DNA from: Mactra quadrangularis
Taxonomy: Eukaryota > Mollusca > Bivalvia > Venerida > Mactridae
Direction: 5' to 3'
DNA length: 64,000 nt
Assembly: GCA_025267735.1 (NCBI GenBank)
Contig: CM046293.1
Coordinates: 12,362,560 to 12,426,559, forward strand
Each line of letters starts with the position of its first letter. Position 1 is the first letter of the stretch. Of the stretch, positions 35,238-44,187 are shown piece by piece. Both the position numbers and the translations under genes were made by a program. Under the pieces are notes generated by a model. The model saw nothing but the letters and a program-made list of their open reading frames with translations, had not been told where the DNA came from and did no database searches.

Positions 35238-38200
35238 TTTATTAGTATTATTAACTATTCGGCAATTAGGGACTTTCCCGGATAAAATCTGAAGCAATCC
35301 AATTAGTAAGTAGGTCCTTACAGTTGGAATCCTCGGATTTTATCTTTGAAGTCTTATGAAAGGATATACAAATATTTCATTTAATATATTTCTTGTCAAT
35401 TACGATATTAACAGGAGTGATGAAATTTAGATAGTTCTTTATCCTAACAATACTTAGCTTGAATTTCAAAATAAATTAAATCAGTTATTTAATAAAGATA
35501 TTTAAGATTAATGGTGGCAAATTGACATTGAAAAGTAATCCAACTATTTGGACCTACCTATTTGAATAGTACACAAGGGGAAATGACTGACTAAGGTCCC
35601 TTATTACCTAAACTGGGAAAATTCAATCGAGTTAATATTGTCGAGGTAAGAATAATAGGATCACTCCTGAAAAATGACTGAAATCAATAAACTTGAAGTC
35701 TGAAGTCACATTGTGACATATAGATATAGTTAAGTGCTACTTAAAATGATTCTGTAATAGCTATCAATGTTATTACTCTAAGTTTTATTTTCTTAATGCT
35801 GTAAAATGGAACATTATTCCTGTCTATAACGACGGAACTGACGAATTGTGTTTTTCCTCAAGATCAATTTAATGGATTCATTTTCACATTTCTTTCCTTA
35901 AATTGTCGTATTTAATATCTGTAATTGTACGTCTTCTAGTTTGTTATAAAAGTTCTTAAATAATAATGTATTGAATAAGTATTACATCATCAAAACAGTA
36001 ATAAGTCGAAACATTTCGTTTAAGGTTTCATAAATATTCAGGCAAGGTCACGTATATCTGGTGCTTATATGTCAGAATGTTTCATGGGCATAGTATATAA
36101 GGTATGGTGGTATTAATAAGGTGATGTTTCGACACCTTTGGGGATGTATTAAGGGCCCTTTAAAGGTGATGTTTCGACACCTTTGGGGATGTATTAAGGG
36201 CCCTTTAAAGGTGATGTTTCGACACCTTTGGGGAATTGTCTGGTTAACAGTGGCGTTATGGTACACTGTTCAGGACAAGTCCGGTTAACAGTAGCATTAG
36301 GTTAATATACTGTTTAGGACAACAACTTTCAGTATCAAATTATTAATAAAAACAAATGTAAAGATAAAGTCGAATCATGAACTAAGATTAATGTAGGTGC
36401 TATAACTTGATATATGAAAACCAAATGCACAATCACACTATATAACATCATGTGTGATGAATTTTAATCTGTTCTGTGTTATTGTATATATTTATGGTGG
36501 AGGGTTTTTACTTATTTATTTATTATAATTTATCTTTTTGTACAACGCCATTGAATATGTAATATAGAAATAGGCGTTTAATCAAATGAAGAAGTTTAAG
36601 TTTAAAAGATATATCAGTGATTGCTATTCCAACCTAACATTTCTATACAGTGTGTGCAGATTGTCCTGAGACAGATTAATTAAAGCCTGGTAAGTATTAG
36701 GCCATGCCATACCGGAATTTTGTTAAGCGTCCGCGGTTTTAGAGTGCTCAATCCAAACAAAAATTGTTGATGAAATTTTCTTTAATAATTCCGTTGTTTT
36801 GAGATTTAATAACGACAGTTCGTTCTAAAGAAACATGTTTGGCAACGACGTTAATCTTCGTAAGCAATTTATCATGACAGTGCCATTAATACAATATACA
36901 ATAACACTAGTCATTTCATATTAAAGATGCTTTAAGTCTGTGCTTCAACTAGTCATTTCATAAGTAATTCAGACAATCGTTTTATATTATGATGCTGTCT
37001 TTCCATTAAAAATTAAATATAATGCATTTTTTTTTGTCGTAAAATATTTGTGTTTCGTTTTCGGTTTGTGAATAGGTGCCTAGGTTTGTCAAACCTGAGT
37101 TGACGCTTAACAAAATTCCAATTTGGCATGGCTTAAACGTACGCAATAAATGATTTAGTAAATGCCTATATCGAGTAGGAATTTGAATACAAATTGCCAA
37201 GAACAGCAATTATACACATAATTGTATGTGTTGTTAATGGTTTAACGCTATATTGTGAAAAAATGCTGTTTTAAATTTGTCTCTCATATTCCTTTTAAGA
37301 AAGGTTTACATGTTTTATGAAATTGTGTATATACAATTGTTTTATTATATTGTACATGTAAAGTGAGACATTCATAACTTAACTCATCTGTAGCCTGTTC
37401 AGTTACCCCCGAACGTTCCAAAACGTACGTAACGTTAGGGTCGGAACAACTTAACTCAAAGACAACTCAACCTGAGACAACTCAATCCCCTACTAACGGG
37501 TTGAGTTGTCCCAAATTTGGGTTGAGTTATCCACGGGTTGAGTTGTCTTCGGGTTGAGTTGTCCCGCATCCGTAACGTTCGCCAACAATAGTTACTGAAC
37601 ATGCGCCTGACAAAATGATTGTTACTGTAACTTAAAAAATGTCATTGTGAAAACATTAGAAATATAACGCAGACTTTGAGTGTTGCCCGCAAGCCTGTAG
37701 TAACTCGCTCTTTAACGCAATGCTCTTACTACAGTCTTGCGGGCAACCCTTGACTTAGATGCAATTTTTCCGAGAAAGTCTGTGTGGTCATTAACATAGT
37801 TTTTCTCAGGGGAATTATACCATAAGTACTTTTTGTATTTCTAATGATTTCCTAATTTCACTAGTCAAGTACTTTGCCATTTCCTCTCATAAAAGAAATA
37901 ACTGGAATGACGCATTGATAGTTTTAAGGTTAAATTTTGAACTCGTAAGAAATGTATTATGGAAGGATTTTACCATTTGGCGCCAGTTTCCTTTAAGAGT
38001 ATAGTATGAGTATATTATATTTGTTCCTAGGGACCAATAATTTAGGTTTACATATAGTTATAATGACGCAGTTTACAGATTTTACGTCATTCAATAATAC
38101 ATGTAACATTCAATGTTGTTTCATTAAGCAAGAAACTTTATCCTACTAGCTCAGAACTGGGGGACCAGGAAGCGGACTCAAAAGTGATTAATCTAAGTTG

Positions 38201-39287
38201 AAAGCACTTGTTTCACAATCGAGCTTAAATAAATTCGTATAAACGATAACCCTATCAATGTAAAAATTATTGTCACATTGCCTAAATTTAATTTGTCAAT
38301 AGACAAAGTTATTGACGCCAAGTATTTGTTCATCCCAATATGCCGTGCCATTATAACATAAAGTTATTTCTGAAATAATTTCAAAATTGTGTTCATTTCA
38401 TTGAATCGAAGGTAAAACATTAACATCTTTGACATAAAGGTTATTTTTCTCACTTCATGTAAAGTTACACAGGTGGGGTTAACAGACATTGAAACCTGTA
38501 TAATCATAATGAAATCTGAAAATTAACTCGTCCGAATGCAAGATTCACTTAGTTTTGTCAAGAGTTTTGATAATTAAAAAAAAGAACGGTGAAAAAAAAA
38601 CCCATATCATTTCATTAATAAATTAAATAAGGGGTTGCAATAAAATGATTCACCGCTGAATTAGTAAAGCGTAACGAAGTGATTTTGATAGCGTTTCTGT
38701 AAACAAAAAGAAATTTCAATACAAGTAACCTCTTTTGCTTAAAAAGTGATTCCAGTAAGGGTCACTTCTCACAGAATATTCAAAATTCGTGACAATAAAA
38801 AGCTATAAATGAAATATTGAATTAATTGTTAAAAAAAACTATAAAATGCATCTGTTTATCCCCCAGCTTTCATTCATAATCCCTCCTAAATTCATTAAGA
38901 GCAGTATTTTCTTACCATAAGTGATATATATATTTTACAAGCTATTTCCCCCAGGAACCATGTACGGGTTATATCCACTATCAGCACAGAAGGCAAAGCA
39001 ATTAAAATCACACATAAATCAGCCACGGATAAATTAACCATGAAAATATTAGTCACTGTTTGTAAGTCTGTGTTCTTCCACACAGCGAAGCATACAAGCA
39101 TGTTCCCTGTTACACCAATAAAGAAAGAAATGATGTAAGCTACTATAAGGAACCATTCCCACGGTTCAGGGTAGATCATTTGATATATCATCTCCATAGT
39201 AACTTGGAACGATTGGTCACTCTTCATTTGTAAGATTGATATGTTATAGTCTTCAAAACTGCAATTGTAATTTACATAATCCGCCAT
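21447..39287 (-). CDS. Orexin/allatotropin-type neuropeptide GPCR, complete five-exon gene
   Basis: The product is a seven-helix class A G-protein-coupled receptor in the plasma membrane that should bind an amidated neuropeptide and couple to G proteins. The CDS joins complement 39287-38916, 35050-34681, 25123-24961, 23556-23444 and 21586-21447: 372+370+163+113+140 = 1158 nt, 385 residues plus stop. Every intron is GT-AG and intron phases 0, 1, 2 and 1 all match. Visible landmarks are N62 (TM1), D90 (TM2), C117 and C196 (the usual disulfide pair), E141-R142-W143 in place of DRY, W167 (TM4), P221 (TM5), P294 (TM6), N331-P-I-I-Y335 (TM7), and C353/C356 in helix 8 as possible palmitoylation sites. 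W after E/D-R is characteristic of the orexin/allatotropin receptor group, as are the TVTN and VDIT segments around TM2. The TM6 C-W-x-P tryptophan is leucine here. Ligand identity cannot be read from sequence; a related peptide receptor of the same clade is the main alternative. Confidence 0.86.
21729..22001 (+). mobile_element. MITE with perfect 31-bp inverted ends in receptor intron 4
   Basis: 21729-21759 (starting CTATAGCTCGTTTAGGATAA) and 21971-22001 are exact reverse complements over 31 bp; with one more base on each side they read ACTATAG. The interior of about 210 bp is non-coding. It lies 143 bp from the exon 5 acceptor. Confidence 0.75.
22661..22859 (+). mobile_element. Nested double-palindrome element in receptor intron 4
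   Basis: Outer arms (22661-22685 and 22834-22859; TCGGCCATTCG...GCGAATA) are inverted. Inside them a second pair, about 22742-22770 and 22788-22815 (GATCGTTTAGGCAATG and ATTGCCTTAACGATC), is also inverted. The left flank at 22604-22650 resembles the left tip of the 37388-37606 element (GTAGCCTG...AACGTTCCAAAACGT). Confidence 0.6.
23444..23556 (-). CDS. Receptor exon 4: third extracellular loop and TM7
   Basis: This 113-nt exon has a TTTGCAG acceptor and a GTAAGT donor, entering in phase 2 and leaving in phase 1. It encodes residues 302-339: a short extracellular loop (Y-T-G-N-L-D-N), then TM7 with S-H-W-A-F, N327-S-C and the hallmark N331-P-I-I-Y335-N-F. The frame fits both neighbouring exons exactly. 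An overlapping 69-codon ORF on the plus strand is a shadow. Confidence 0.86.
23612..24010 (+). mobile_element. MULE-like MITE, copy 2, with 9-bp target duplication
   Basis: The element starts CAATCTG and ends CAGATTG, with CCCTAACTG repeated directly on both sides (23603-23611 and 24011-24019). A 9-bp duplication is typical of Mutator-like transposons. It lies in receptor intron 3. The element is about 400 bp and non-coding, with short terminal repeats that extend imperfectly (TAAA). Confidence 0.8.
24598..24911 (+). repeat. Full-length tRNA-Lys-derived SINE
   Basis: Head 24598-24670 resembles tRNA-Lys (GCCCGGCTAGCTCAGTTGGTAG, then GGGTCGTGGGTTCGATTC), with a broken anticodon stem. A body of about 240 bp follows (GTCAGTCACTGACGAAAGTA, TAGCTAAATCCAGAGATTTA, GTTGCTACGGAGTTAAACCC) and a CAAACAAA tail. 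ACCGGTATT flanks it directly (24583-24591, 24912-24920). It sits in receptor intron 3, ending 49 bp from the exon 3 donor. Reference copy for five other partial copies in the window. Confidence 0.85.
24961..25123 (-). CDS. Receptor exon 3: third intracellular loop and TM6
   Basis: The exon is 163 nt, has a TTTTACAG acceptor and a GTAAGT donor, enters in phase 1 and leaves in phase 2. It encodes residues 248-301 plus two bases of codon 302. The loop is short and Ser-rich (G-G-S-S-S-A-H-A) and is followed by R274-K-K-A-A-R, the basic stretch that precedes TM6. TM6 is V-rich with F288 and C291-L-L-P294, then N-H-I-L-N-L. It lies 9.6 kb from exon 2 and is not visible as a long ORF. Confidence 0.85.
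25124..27178. other. Receptor intron 2, proximal part
   Basis: No gene. 25180-25520 has C-runs and GCGCCCC words reminiscent of the poly-C repeat at 61861 but is not clearly homologous. The rest is AT-rich. Confidence 0.45.
27179..27500 (+). repeat. Dispersed repeat shared with the hAT-like element
   Basis: Shares GCAAACTCCCC, AAATCAATAACCACTGCCAC, CAGAGAGCCGA, GTAGTACTAGCGTCACGTGA-type segments and ATTTACGTGTTGGCA in order with 59549-59885. It probably represents another, end-damaged copy of the same element, located in receptor intron 2. Confidence 0.65.
27647..27688 (+). repeat. Short hairpin, CTCGTACCCAGAGG arms
   Basis: 14-bp perfect inverted arms (27647-27660, 27675-27688) around an AT-rich loop. 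Size and context resemble the tips of a minimal MITE. Confidence 0.55.
28172..28380 (-). repeat. tRNA-Lys-derived SINE, old 5'-truncated copy
   Basis: Diverged match to the body and tail (TTGTTGGGTTTTATGCTGTG, GTCAGTCCACCTACTCACTG, GTCAGTGACTGACGACTGTC). Head missing. Lies in receptor intron 2. Confidence 0.65.
28670..28915 (+). repeat. Dispersed copy of a segment of the tandem unit
   Basis: Collinear with 2415-2670 (GAGGCTACAAAAA, GTTATGGAAA, ATTAACATGGTT-like, CATTTTATCACAAACCATA, TTTTGGTGGGTACTGTAT). It lies in receptor intron 2 and shows that the 6-kb unit contains sequence that is also dispersed. Confidence 0.65.
28916..31030. other. Receptor intron 2, middle part
   Basis: AT-rich. Apart from the tRNA-like fragment (30288-30372) no feature is supported. 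Several ORFs of 60-100 codons on the minus strand look random. Confidence 0.45.
30288..30372 (-). repeat. tRNA-like fragment
   Basis: The minus strand reads TCTCAGTGGTCTAGACA, then about 40 bp later GGTTTGAATCCTGGTTACA. These resemble A- and B-boxes with a matching acceptor end, but the cloverleaf stems do not pair cleanly. Confidence 0.4.
31075..32874 (-). CDS. Candidate small five-exon gene inside receptor intron 2
   Basis: Possible join on the minus strand: 32874-32820, 31699-31676, 31489-31455, 31335-31308, 31208-31075, with GT/AG borders and one open frame of 91 residues ending V-E-S-A-A before TAA. An AATAAA follows at 31032-31037. The last exon alone is convincing as coding (M-I-D-S-N-G-G-S-G-K-L-N-N-L-L-A-T-M, then I-N-P-T-P-K-A-Y-P-Q-N-M-E-R-R-V-D-Q-F). 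The three middle exons are only 24-35 nt and the acceptor at 31336 is weak, so the internal structure is uncertain. The product is not recognised. Same-strand nesting in a GPCR intron would need its own promoter and terminator. Confidence 0.33.
31500..31660 (-). repeat. Dispersed repeat, inverted copy of 36465-36615
   Basis: Shares TTTGATTAAACGCCTATTTC and AATGGCGTTGTACAAAAA with 36465-36615 on the opposite strand, followed in both by an AT-rich part and CCTCCACCATAAA. Both copies lie in receptor introns. Confidence 0.65.
31715..31794 (+). mobile_element. 80-bp perfect hairpin MITE with TTTATT target duplication
   Basis: Arms of 33 bp starting CCACAGGTGACAGACTC are exact reverse complements around a 13-bp AT-rich loop. 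TTTATT flanks both sides (31709-31714, 31795-31800). It carries no coding sequence. It lies 16 bp from the acceptor side of a candidate mini-exon of the nested gene. Confidence 0.8.
32875..34680. other. Receptor intron 2, distal part
   Basis: Contains a short hairpin (ACCGCTTCGTGCGGT near 33125), a tRNA half (34040-34076) and otherwise unassigned AT-rich sequence. The 141-codon plus ORF at 33904-34329 runs through the tRNA fragment and is not taken as a gene. Confidence 0.45.
34040..34076 (+). repeat. 5' half of a tRNA-like sequence
   Basis: GGGGCGTGGTCGAGTGGTTACGACGTTGGGC resembles the first half of a Ser/Leu-type tRNA (A-box TGGTCGAGTGG). The second half is missing, so it is a fragment. 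Confidence 0.45.
34681..35050 (-). CDS. Receptor exon 2: TM3 to TM5
   Basis: The exon starts after a TTTCAG acceptor and ends at a GTAAGT donor in phase 1. It encodes residues 125-247: the rest of TM3 with E-R-W-Y-A-I-C at 141-147, intracellular loop 2 (F-H-S-T-V-K-R-A), TM4 with W167, an extracellular loop 2 carrying C196 and one sequon (N188-D-T), and TM5 with P221. Spacing from C117 to the E-R-W motif across the exon 1/2 junction equals that of orexin receptors, which supports the splice. Reading past the donor meets a stop after about 15 codons, so the unspliced ORF is not the protein. Confidence 0.88.
35205..35237 (+). repeat. (CAT)11 microsatellite
   Basis: Eleven perfect CAT units in receptor intron 1, 155 bp from exon 2. 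Confidence 0.95.
35266..35603 (+). mobile_element. MITE, TTAGGGACTTTAGTCAG family, copy 1
   Basis: Right end ACTGACTAAGGTCCCTTA pairs with a partly diverged left end TTAGGGACTTTCCCGG. Shares GAATCCTCGGATTTTATC, AATCCAACTATTTGGACCTA and TTGGCAAATTGACA-like segments with 56647-57011. Receptor intron 1. Confidence 0.7.
36121..36234 (+). repeat. 45-bp tandem repeat, about 2.5 copies
   Basis: Units start at 36121, 36166 and 36211 (GGTGATGTTTCGACACC...AAGGGCCCTTTAAA) and are identical over the shared length. The 45-bp period keeps frame, which creates a spurious minus-strand ORF with a 15-residue repeat. Receptor intron 1. Confidence 0.95.
36465..36615 (+). repeat. Dispersed repeat, partner of 31500-31660
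   Basis: Reverse-complement match to 31500-31660 over about 150 bp (TTTATGGTGGAGGG, TTGTACAACGCCATTGAAT, GAAATAGGCGTTTAATCAAA). Confidence 0.65.
36699..37133 (+). mobile_element. MITE, TAGGCCATGCCA family, copy 2
   Basis: Collinear with 20139-20568 in the same orientation, with the same terminal repeats (AGGCCATGCCATACCGGAAT and the reverse complement ending at about 37133). It lies in receptor intron 1. Confidence 0.75.
37388..37606 (+). mobile_element. Foldback element with GGGTTGAGTTGTC word array
   Basis: Left tip GTAGCCTGTTCAGTTAC and right tip GTTACTGAACATGCG are inverted, followed inward by AACGTTCC/CGTAACG words. The centre has GACAACTCAA on the left side and several copies of GGGTTGAGTTGTC on the right, so it folds as one stem. 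No coding sequence. Confidence 0.65.
37682..37747 (+). mobile_element. 66-bp hairpin element, GTTGCCCGCAAGACTG arms, copy 1
   Basis: Arms GTTGCCCGCAAG...CTGTAGTAA are inverted around a short loop containing GCTCTTTAACGC. Two further copies head the duplicated segments at 46713 and 49332. Confidence 0.75.
38105..38235 (+). repeat. Dispersed repeat, inverted copy of 42112-42240
   Basis: CAGGAAGCGGACT, GTGATTAATCTAA and TTGTTTCACAATCGAGCT occur in the same order on the opposite strand at 42112-42240. CTAGCTCAGAACTGGG is faintly tRNA A-box-like. The two copies flank receptor exon 1. Confidence 0.6.
38916..39287 (-). CDS. Receptor exon 1: extracellular N-terminus, TM1, TM2, start of TM3
   Basis: This exon encodes residues 1-124. 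The start ATG lies in a good context (AACATGG). The N-terminal tail has two N-glycosylation sequons, N8-C-S and N15-I-S. It is followed by P-E-P-W-E-W leading into TM1, L-S-V-A-D90 in TM2, and W-F-L-G-E-I-A-C117 before TM3. No cleavable signal peptide is seen, which is normal for this family. The exon ends on a complete codon at a GTAAGA donor, so intron 1 is phase 0 and about 3.9 kb long. A 5' untranslated exon may lie upstream but cannot be placed. Confidence 0.88.
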
Positions 39288-41115
39288 GTTTTTTTATATT
39301 TTAATTTTTGTTACTTTCATAGATCTGATCCAATTTATCCATCAATAATTTCTGTTTGAATCAACTACGTAAAGAGTAAGTAGCTTGAATAGTGTGATTG
39401 CAATAAAATGTTAATTAAATCATTAATCCAGTATTCAATGATCTAACGTTTAGTTATCCAAGGAATGAAATCTTCACATCTTATCAGCTTTCCCTGTTAT
39501 TTCAATGACTGTTCATCAATCCAATACATCCCACGCAATGTCTTTGTCGAAACCACAGAGATTTACAACGAACATCCTACTGTTGTTATTTTAGAAAAAA
39601 AAATCACCAGTTCAATATTCAATTTAGAAAACAAACAATACAGAAACTCCAACAAGTATAATAATATTGTTATTGTTCTGAAATGTTCAATACTGGTAAT
39701 ATCAAAATCAACCTTGCATTGGCGCTCAATGCAAGAGGGCTTCACATTATCGCCTCGTGGTCGCCATAGACAAGTAAAACTGAAAACTCGATAGCATTTT
39801 CCATTAAAAAGTATCCATGCGTAAAGCATTGAAAAATCTAATTAATACAACAACAGGATGAACACCGGCGAATCTCTTGTTAAAATTGTAACAATATATT
39901 AAGAACGTTATTAAAACAGCTTACGCAAGAATTGTAATGAAATAAAGACTGTGAAAAACAGCGAATGATACATTTTGAATGGCCAATACAATAACTACGA
40001 AAGTCCATTATCGAGATTCTGGCTGTCAGAGTATTGGTAAACATAATTCTACGCATATTGTTATGTAAGGTGATATCGTAAGAAATAAAGACCCCTTGAT
40101 AACGTACAGGTTATGTTATAAGTTGTTCTTCATAGCTAAGAAGTGAACACCTTTATACATGGACAGCTGGATCTGTTTTCTTGTTGTACATTTAACTTAA
40201 TGAATCGGGCGACAAATATTTTTACAACATCATAATCCGAGGGGGTTTAGAAAGAATAATTATCTTCAAAGTTAAAAAAAACAATATTGAGCGAACCTTT
40301 CTTGACATACATGTATTTTATCAGAGTACTATTACCTTGTCTGACATCAGGGTCTTGAGTATGTCCCAATCTTTACAATAATATGTTTTAGTTCTAGATG
40401 ACCAATGTCTTGTAGCTACATGAACATAACCAAGTTGTTTTAATGGGAAACACCAACATTACTAAATAACGTTTTAGATCAAATTATCAGTGTGAACTGA
40501 ACCACACGTGATTCAGCTACTATTACTAGTATTTAGTATATCTAGTTTACGTTAGATACTACGATAATCTCCTGGCATCATTTCAATAATAACTTACAGA
40601 ATAATCCTTGACAAAGATGATAAATGAAAACAATCTCACTTAGTGCTCCACCTACAATGTGGAGTCAGGAATCCATGTGTTACAACAAACCTAGTACTAC
40701 TGGAATAATTATTGAATACTAGACCAAGATGTGATTTGATTCCTTAAACCCACAATGCATAGGTAGGCTCTCGGGAATACGTTTTGTTCGCTCCAGTCAA
40801 AACAGAGAGATAACACTTCCGTCGGTAACGCATGCGCCGTGGTCATAATTAATGTGTCTTATCTCCAACTTCCGTCAAAATACAAGAATGGCAATACTGA
40901 CACCAGTAGCAGTCATATCTTTGACATAGTGGAGTCTCGTACATAACGGTACGTTCCTGGCATCGATCGGTTATAGCCTGTTTTTTGCCACAACTTAAAG
41001 AAAGCTGCAAGTGCAGACGAGCGCCATCAGGTAAACAAACTTTGTAGTTTTTATCACGATTCGTATTCAGTTCAATGTCAGTAAGTCCATTTGCAGTTAT
41101 TTAATAAAATTGTCA
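39288..41115. other. Receptor upstream region
   Basis: No second gene seen. This stretch should contain the receptor promoter and any 5' untranslated exon, but no element could be assigned with confidence. Confidence 0.4.
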
Positions 41116-41247
41116 TTAAATAAGTGATTTGATATAGTCCCTGTTATTTTTTCTCGGGACAGTTATATTGGCCCTCTGCCTTCGGTCTCGGGCCAATACG
41201 ACTGTCCTTGGAAAGATAGCAGTACCTATATCAAATCACTTATTTAA
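41116..41247 (+). mobile_element. 132-bp MITE, TTAAATAAGTGATTTGATAT ends
   Basis: About 25-bp terminal inverted repeats (TTAAATAAGTGATTTGATAT and the reverse complement ending at 41247). The loop contains a second short inverted pair, GGGACAGT/ACTGTCC and TTGGCCC/GGGCCAA, so it folds as a continuous stem. Confidence 0.75.
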
Positions 41248-41591
41248 TAACATATACTATAGAGCATCTCGACATTATATTGCTTTTTCTAATTGATTTT
41301 ATCACTACAGTGAATTGCCCATACACTGCACATGTATAATACATCAAATTACATTGGCTGCAATATCTAATGAAACAATTAGTGGTAAATCAGATAATTA
41401 CACGATAGCAAAATTCCAATCAAACGTTAATACATTAGCAGAAATAAATGCATTCTTAATGGATAATATGTTTTCTTTGACGCAAGAGACCTTTATTAAC
41501 GCAACGATGATATTGACTGTAATGTGGAATCAATACGTATAGCTAGGACTATACGACAGTAATGTACTCATGTATGCAATCAACTGCTTAT

Positions 41592-42037
41592 TATGGTGGC
41601 TGATTTATGCCATGTCGTATTTTCGTTTCTTCGCCGCGAAGAAACAAAAAAACGAAAACACGACAAATCCATAGTTTGTCGTATCTTCGTCTTTTCGTTT
41701 CTTCGTTTCTTCGCCACGAAGAAACGAAAATACGAATATACGACAGATGAAGGGCGAAACCACGACAAATCCATAGTTTGTCGTATCTTCGTCTTTTCAT
41801 TTCTTCGCCACGAAGAAACGAAAAGACGAAGATACGACAGATGTAAGGCGAAAACACGACACATTTTATCTGTCGTATTGTTGTATTTATTTTGTCGTGT
41901 GTTCGTTTCTTCATGGCGAAGAAACAAAGAAACGAAAAGTCGAAGACTATGGATTTGTCGTGTCTACGTGTCTTCGTGTTTTCGTTTTTTCGCGACGAAG
42001 AAACGAAAATACGACATGGCATAAATCAGCCACCATA
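41592..42037 (+). mobile_element. Foldback element, TATGGTGGC tips, TCGTATTTTCG/TTTCTTCG word array
   Basis: The 446-bp element starts TATGGTGGCTGATTTATGCC and ends with its reverse complement, with 6-bp target duplication GCTTAT (41586-41591, 42038-42043). The interior is built almost entirely from words TCGTATTTTCGTTTCTTCG, GAAGAAACGAAAA and CACGACAAA in alternating orientation, giving at least four successive perfect or near-perfect stems of 20-30 bp. Long open frames appear on both strands only because the repeats lack stops. No transposase motif. Confidence 0.85.
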
Positions 42038-42111
42038 GCTTATAGATCTTCGCTTGAGATTATTATCAAAATGCATTGTTTTAATGAATGTTTGTATAAC
42101 ACTAATTTATT

Positions 42112-42240
42112 TTAGCTCGATTGTGAAACAAGTTATTACAAATTAGATTAATCACTTTCCAGTCCGCTTCCTGGTCCCTCAGTACTGAGCTACAGGATAA
42201 AGTGTTTTTGATCAAGGAAACAACGAGGTTGGGTTTTGTG
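42112..42240 (-). repeat. Dispersed repeat, partner of 38105-38235
   Basis: Reverse-complement match (AGCTCGATTGTGAAACAAGT, AGTCCGCTTCCTGGTCCC). It begins about 75 bp right of the 41592-42037 foldback element. Confidence 0.6.
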
Positions 42241-43576
42241 TAGGATTTGCACGCGGGGATGACTATCCAATGATAAGTTGATAACCAATCTAACGTCGTA
42301 ACCACTATTCCTTTTCCTTTCAGTGTACTCCAGTGGCACGTCGCCGTTCTTTTTTACTAGATGCGCACAAAATATGTACACATGGTCTCGGTATTATTGA
42401 AATCTGACAAAGTAAGAATTACAGTCCTTTAAGACTTTGAGTCGAGGCTGCTTTATCACTGTTTTCTTGTTCAAACTGTAACATTTGTGGTATCATATTG
42501 CAAAAGCATTAAACATTCAAACATTGAATTAATCAATGTAACGCATTGACTGTAAGTCCCCTGTTACTTCACTATTCTCAATTGCTAAATTGTGCTGTTA
42601 AAAATGTTCATATGGTTTTCATCTTAGAAGGTCATATTTGCACAATGCTGTCAGTTGTGTTTACATATACTTGTAATTTATAATCTCTGACATACTTGGG
42701 TATGTAGCATTCTCAACCGTGGCGTTTATACATGTACATGAACCCTTCCATGAACTGTTGGCAGTTACGCAATTTTTTCTCAATTCATATGGTATGTGGA
42801 GAGGTTTTCGTCATTCTTAAAAAATAAGTATACTGGTTATAGACAATTGTCAAGGAAAGCTATGCTTTGTTCGCTGGCAGCTGTAAAGTTTTTTTTTCGA
42901 CACGGTGTTAAAATGCGTGTAAAATATCTAAAAATATCAATATTATAAAGTGTTCTATGAAATATAATGCGAGGAGGTGATAGACTTATTGCCTAATTCG
43001 CAATGTTATCACCCCCAACACAGCTAGACCATTAACAAACTTTGACGTATCGTCACGTGCTACTACGTGTTATTGTCTGGACAGTTCATCCTGGTTGGTG
43101 ACGGAATATAACATTTCTCTAATTGTTTCCTTTTTTGGCACTGAAGTTTACATAGTTACCCTTGTTTCCCTTAAGCTTTCAGACAAATCACAGCAGGGTT
43201 ATTGCTCAGACCTAGTTAAGAAATACATAGGTTTTACTTTCGGATTACTAATGACTAACCCAAACCGGTATTTTGCCATACATACGGCGAAAACAGGTCA
43301 TTCTTTGAATATTTTATTTGCATCAAGATAAAGGCTGCTGCGAGTATCCGAATACTCGGATATTTGCGATCTCGACCTGAAAATCAAGTACGAATATTAG
43401 TCACGTCCGAAATCGTCGGATCGCGGTCTATTTTTGGAAAAAAATGAAGAACATTTTTAGCTTAATTACCACTAAAAACGTGCAGCACTACTCATGAAAA
43501 TTTTAATTTATGTAGGGAACGAATTATATTGTAAAAATTTCGATTGATAAACATTCTAACATTCAATAATGTTATT
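42241..43576. other. No gene seen
   Basis: AT-rich sequence. The 78-codon plus ORF at 43095-43331 has no recognisable domain or splice context. Confidence 0.4.
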
Positions 43577-43815
43577 GTCGGTTTTTTTCTCAACTGTCAA
43601 AGCTTGAATAATTTCACGGTGACTGAATGCATTTTTGTTGTACTGGCGGCTTAATTGTTATTAAAATATGTTGACTAAAACATATCATACGGCATAAGCA
43701 GCTTTAATCGATCATAATACACATTTTCGGAAACTCATTGATGTATTACGACAATAATTGTTACAAACGCATTCACCGTGTAATTATTCATGCTTCGAAA
43801 GTTGAGAAAAAACGA
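43577..43815 (+). mobile_element. MITE, TTCTCAACTGTCAAAGC family, copy 2
   Basis: Same terminal repeats as 18500-18742 and similar interior (ATATGTTTTAG, GATCGATTAAAGC-like segments on opposite strands), so the two copies lie in opposite orientation. No transposase sequence is present. Confidence 0.75.
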
Positions 43816-44187
43816 ACAATATCACAGAAAATGCCCATCAGTGTTTGGAGTACATGATTTTCCATTTAGTGAGACTTCTGTATTACTTTTTACTTATTTG
43901 TGTTATGGCATAAATTCTGAATGCTTCTTCATTCACAAGTAATTCGTAGTTCAATTCGTGAATCGCTTCACATGAATTGTGGTTTGGATCGGATCCACAG
44001 CCCTAATCAACATATAGTTTCAGTTTTATAAACTTTTCGATAATTACACGGTCACTAAATGTGTTGCTTTTAACTTCGTTTCGACAAAAGTGCTAACTAC
44101 TAAGCCACTGTCCTAAACTGATCATTTATGAACTGCCTATACTGTATGAGGGGATTTGAATTTCGTGGAAATAAAACGTCTGAAAGA

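Noticed and set aside
36072..36266. Small protein with a 15-residue repeat
   Set aside because: Explained entirely by the 45-bp tandem repeat in an intron.
41580..42115. Several overlapping ORFs of 70-143 codons on both strands
   Set aside because: They exist only because the palindromic word array of the foldback element contains no stop codons; all frames give low-complexity Arg/Lys/Phe repeats.
43095..43331. 78-codon plus ORF as a gene
   Set aside because: No motif, no splice signals in a helpful position and no neighbour in frame.
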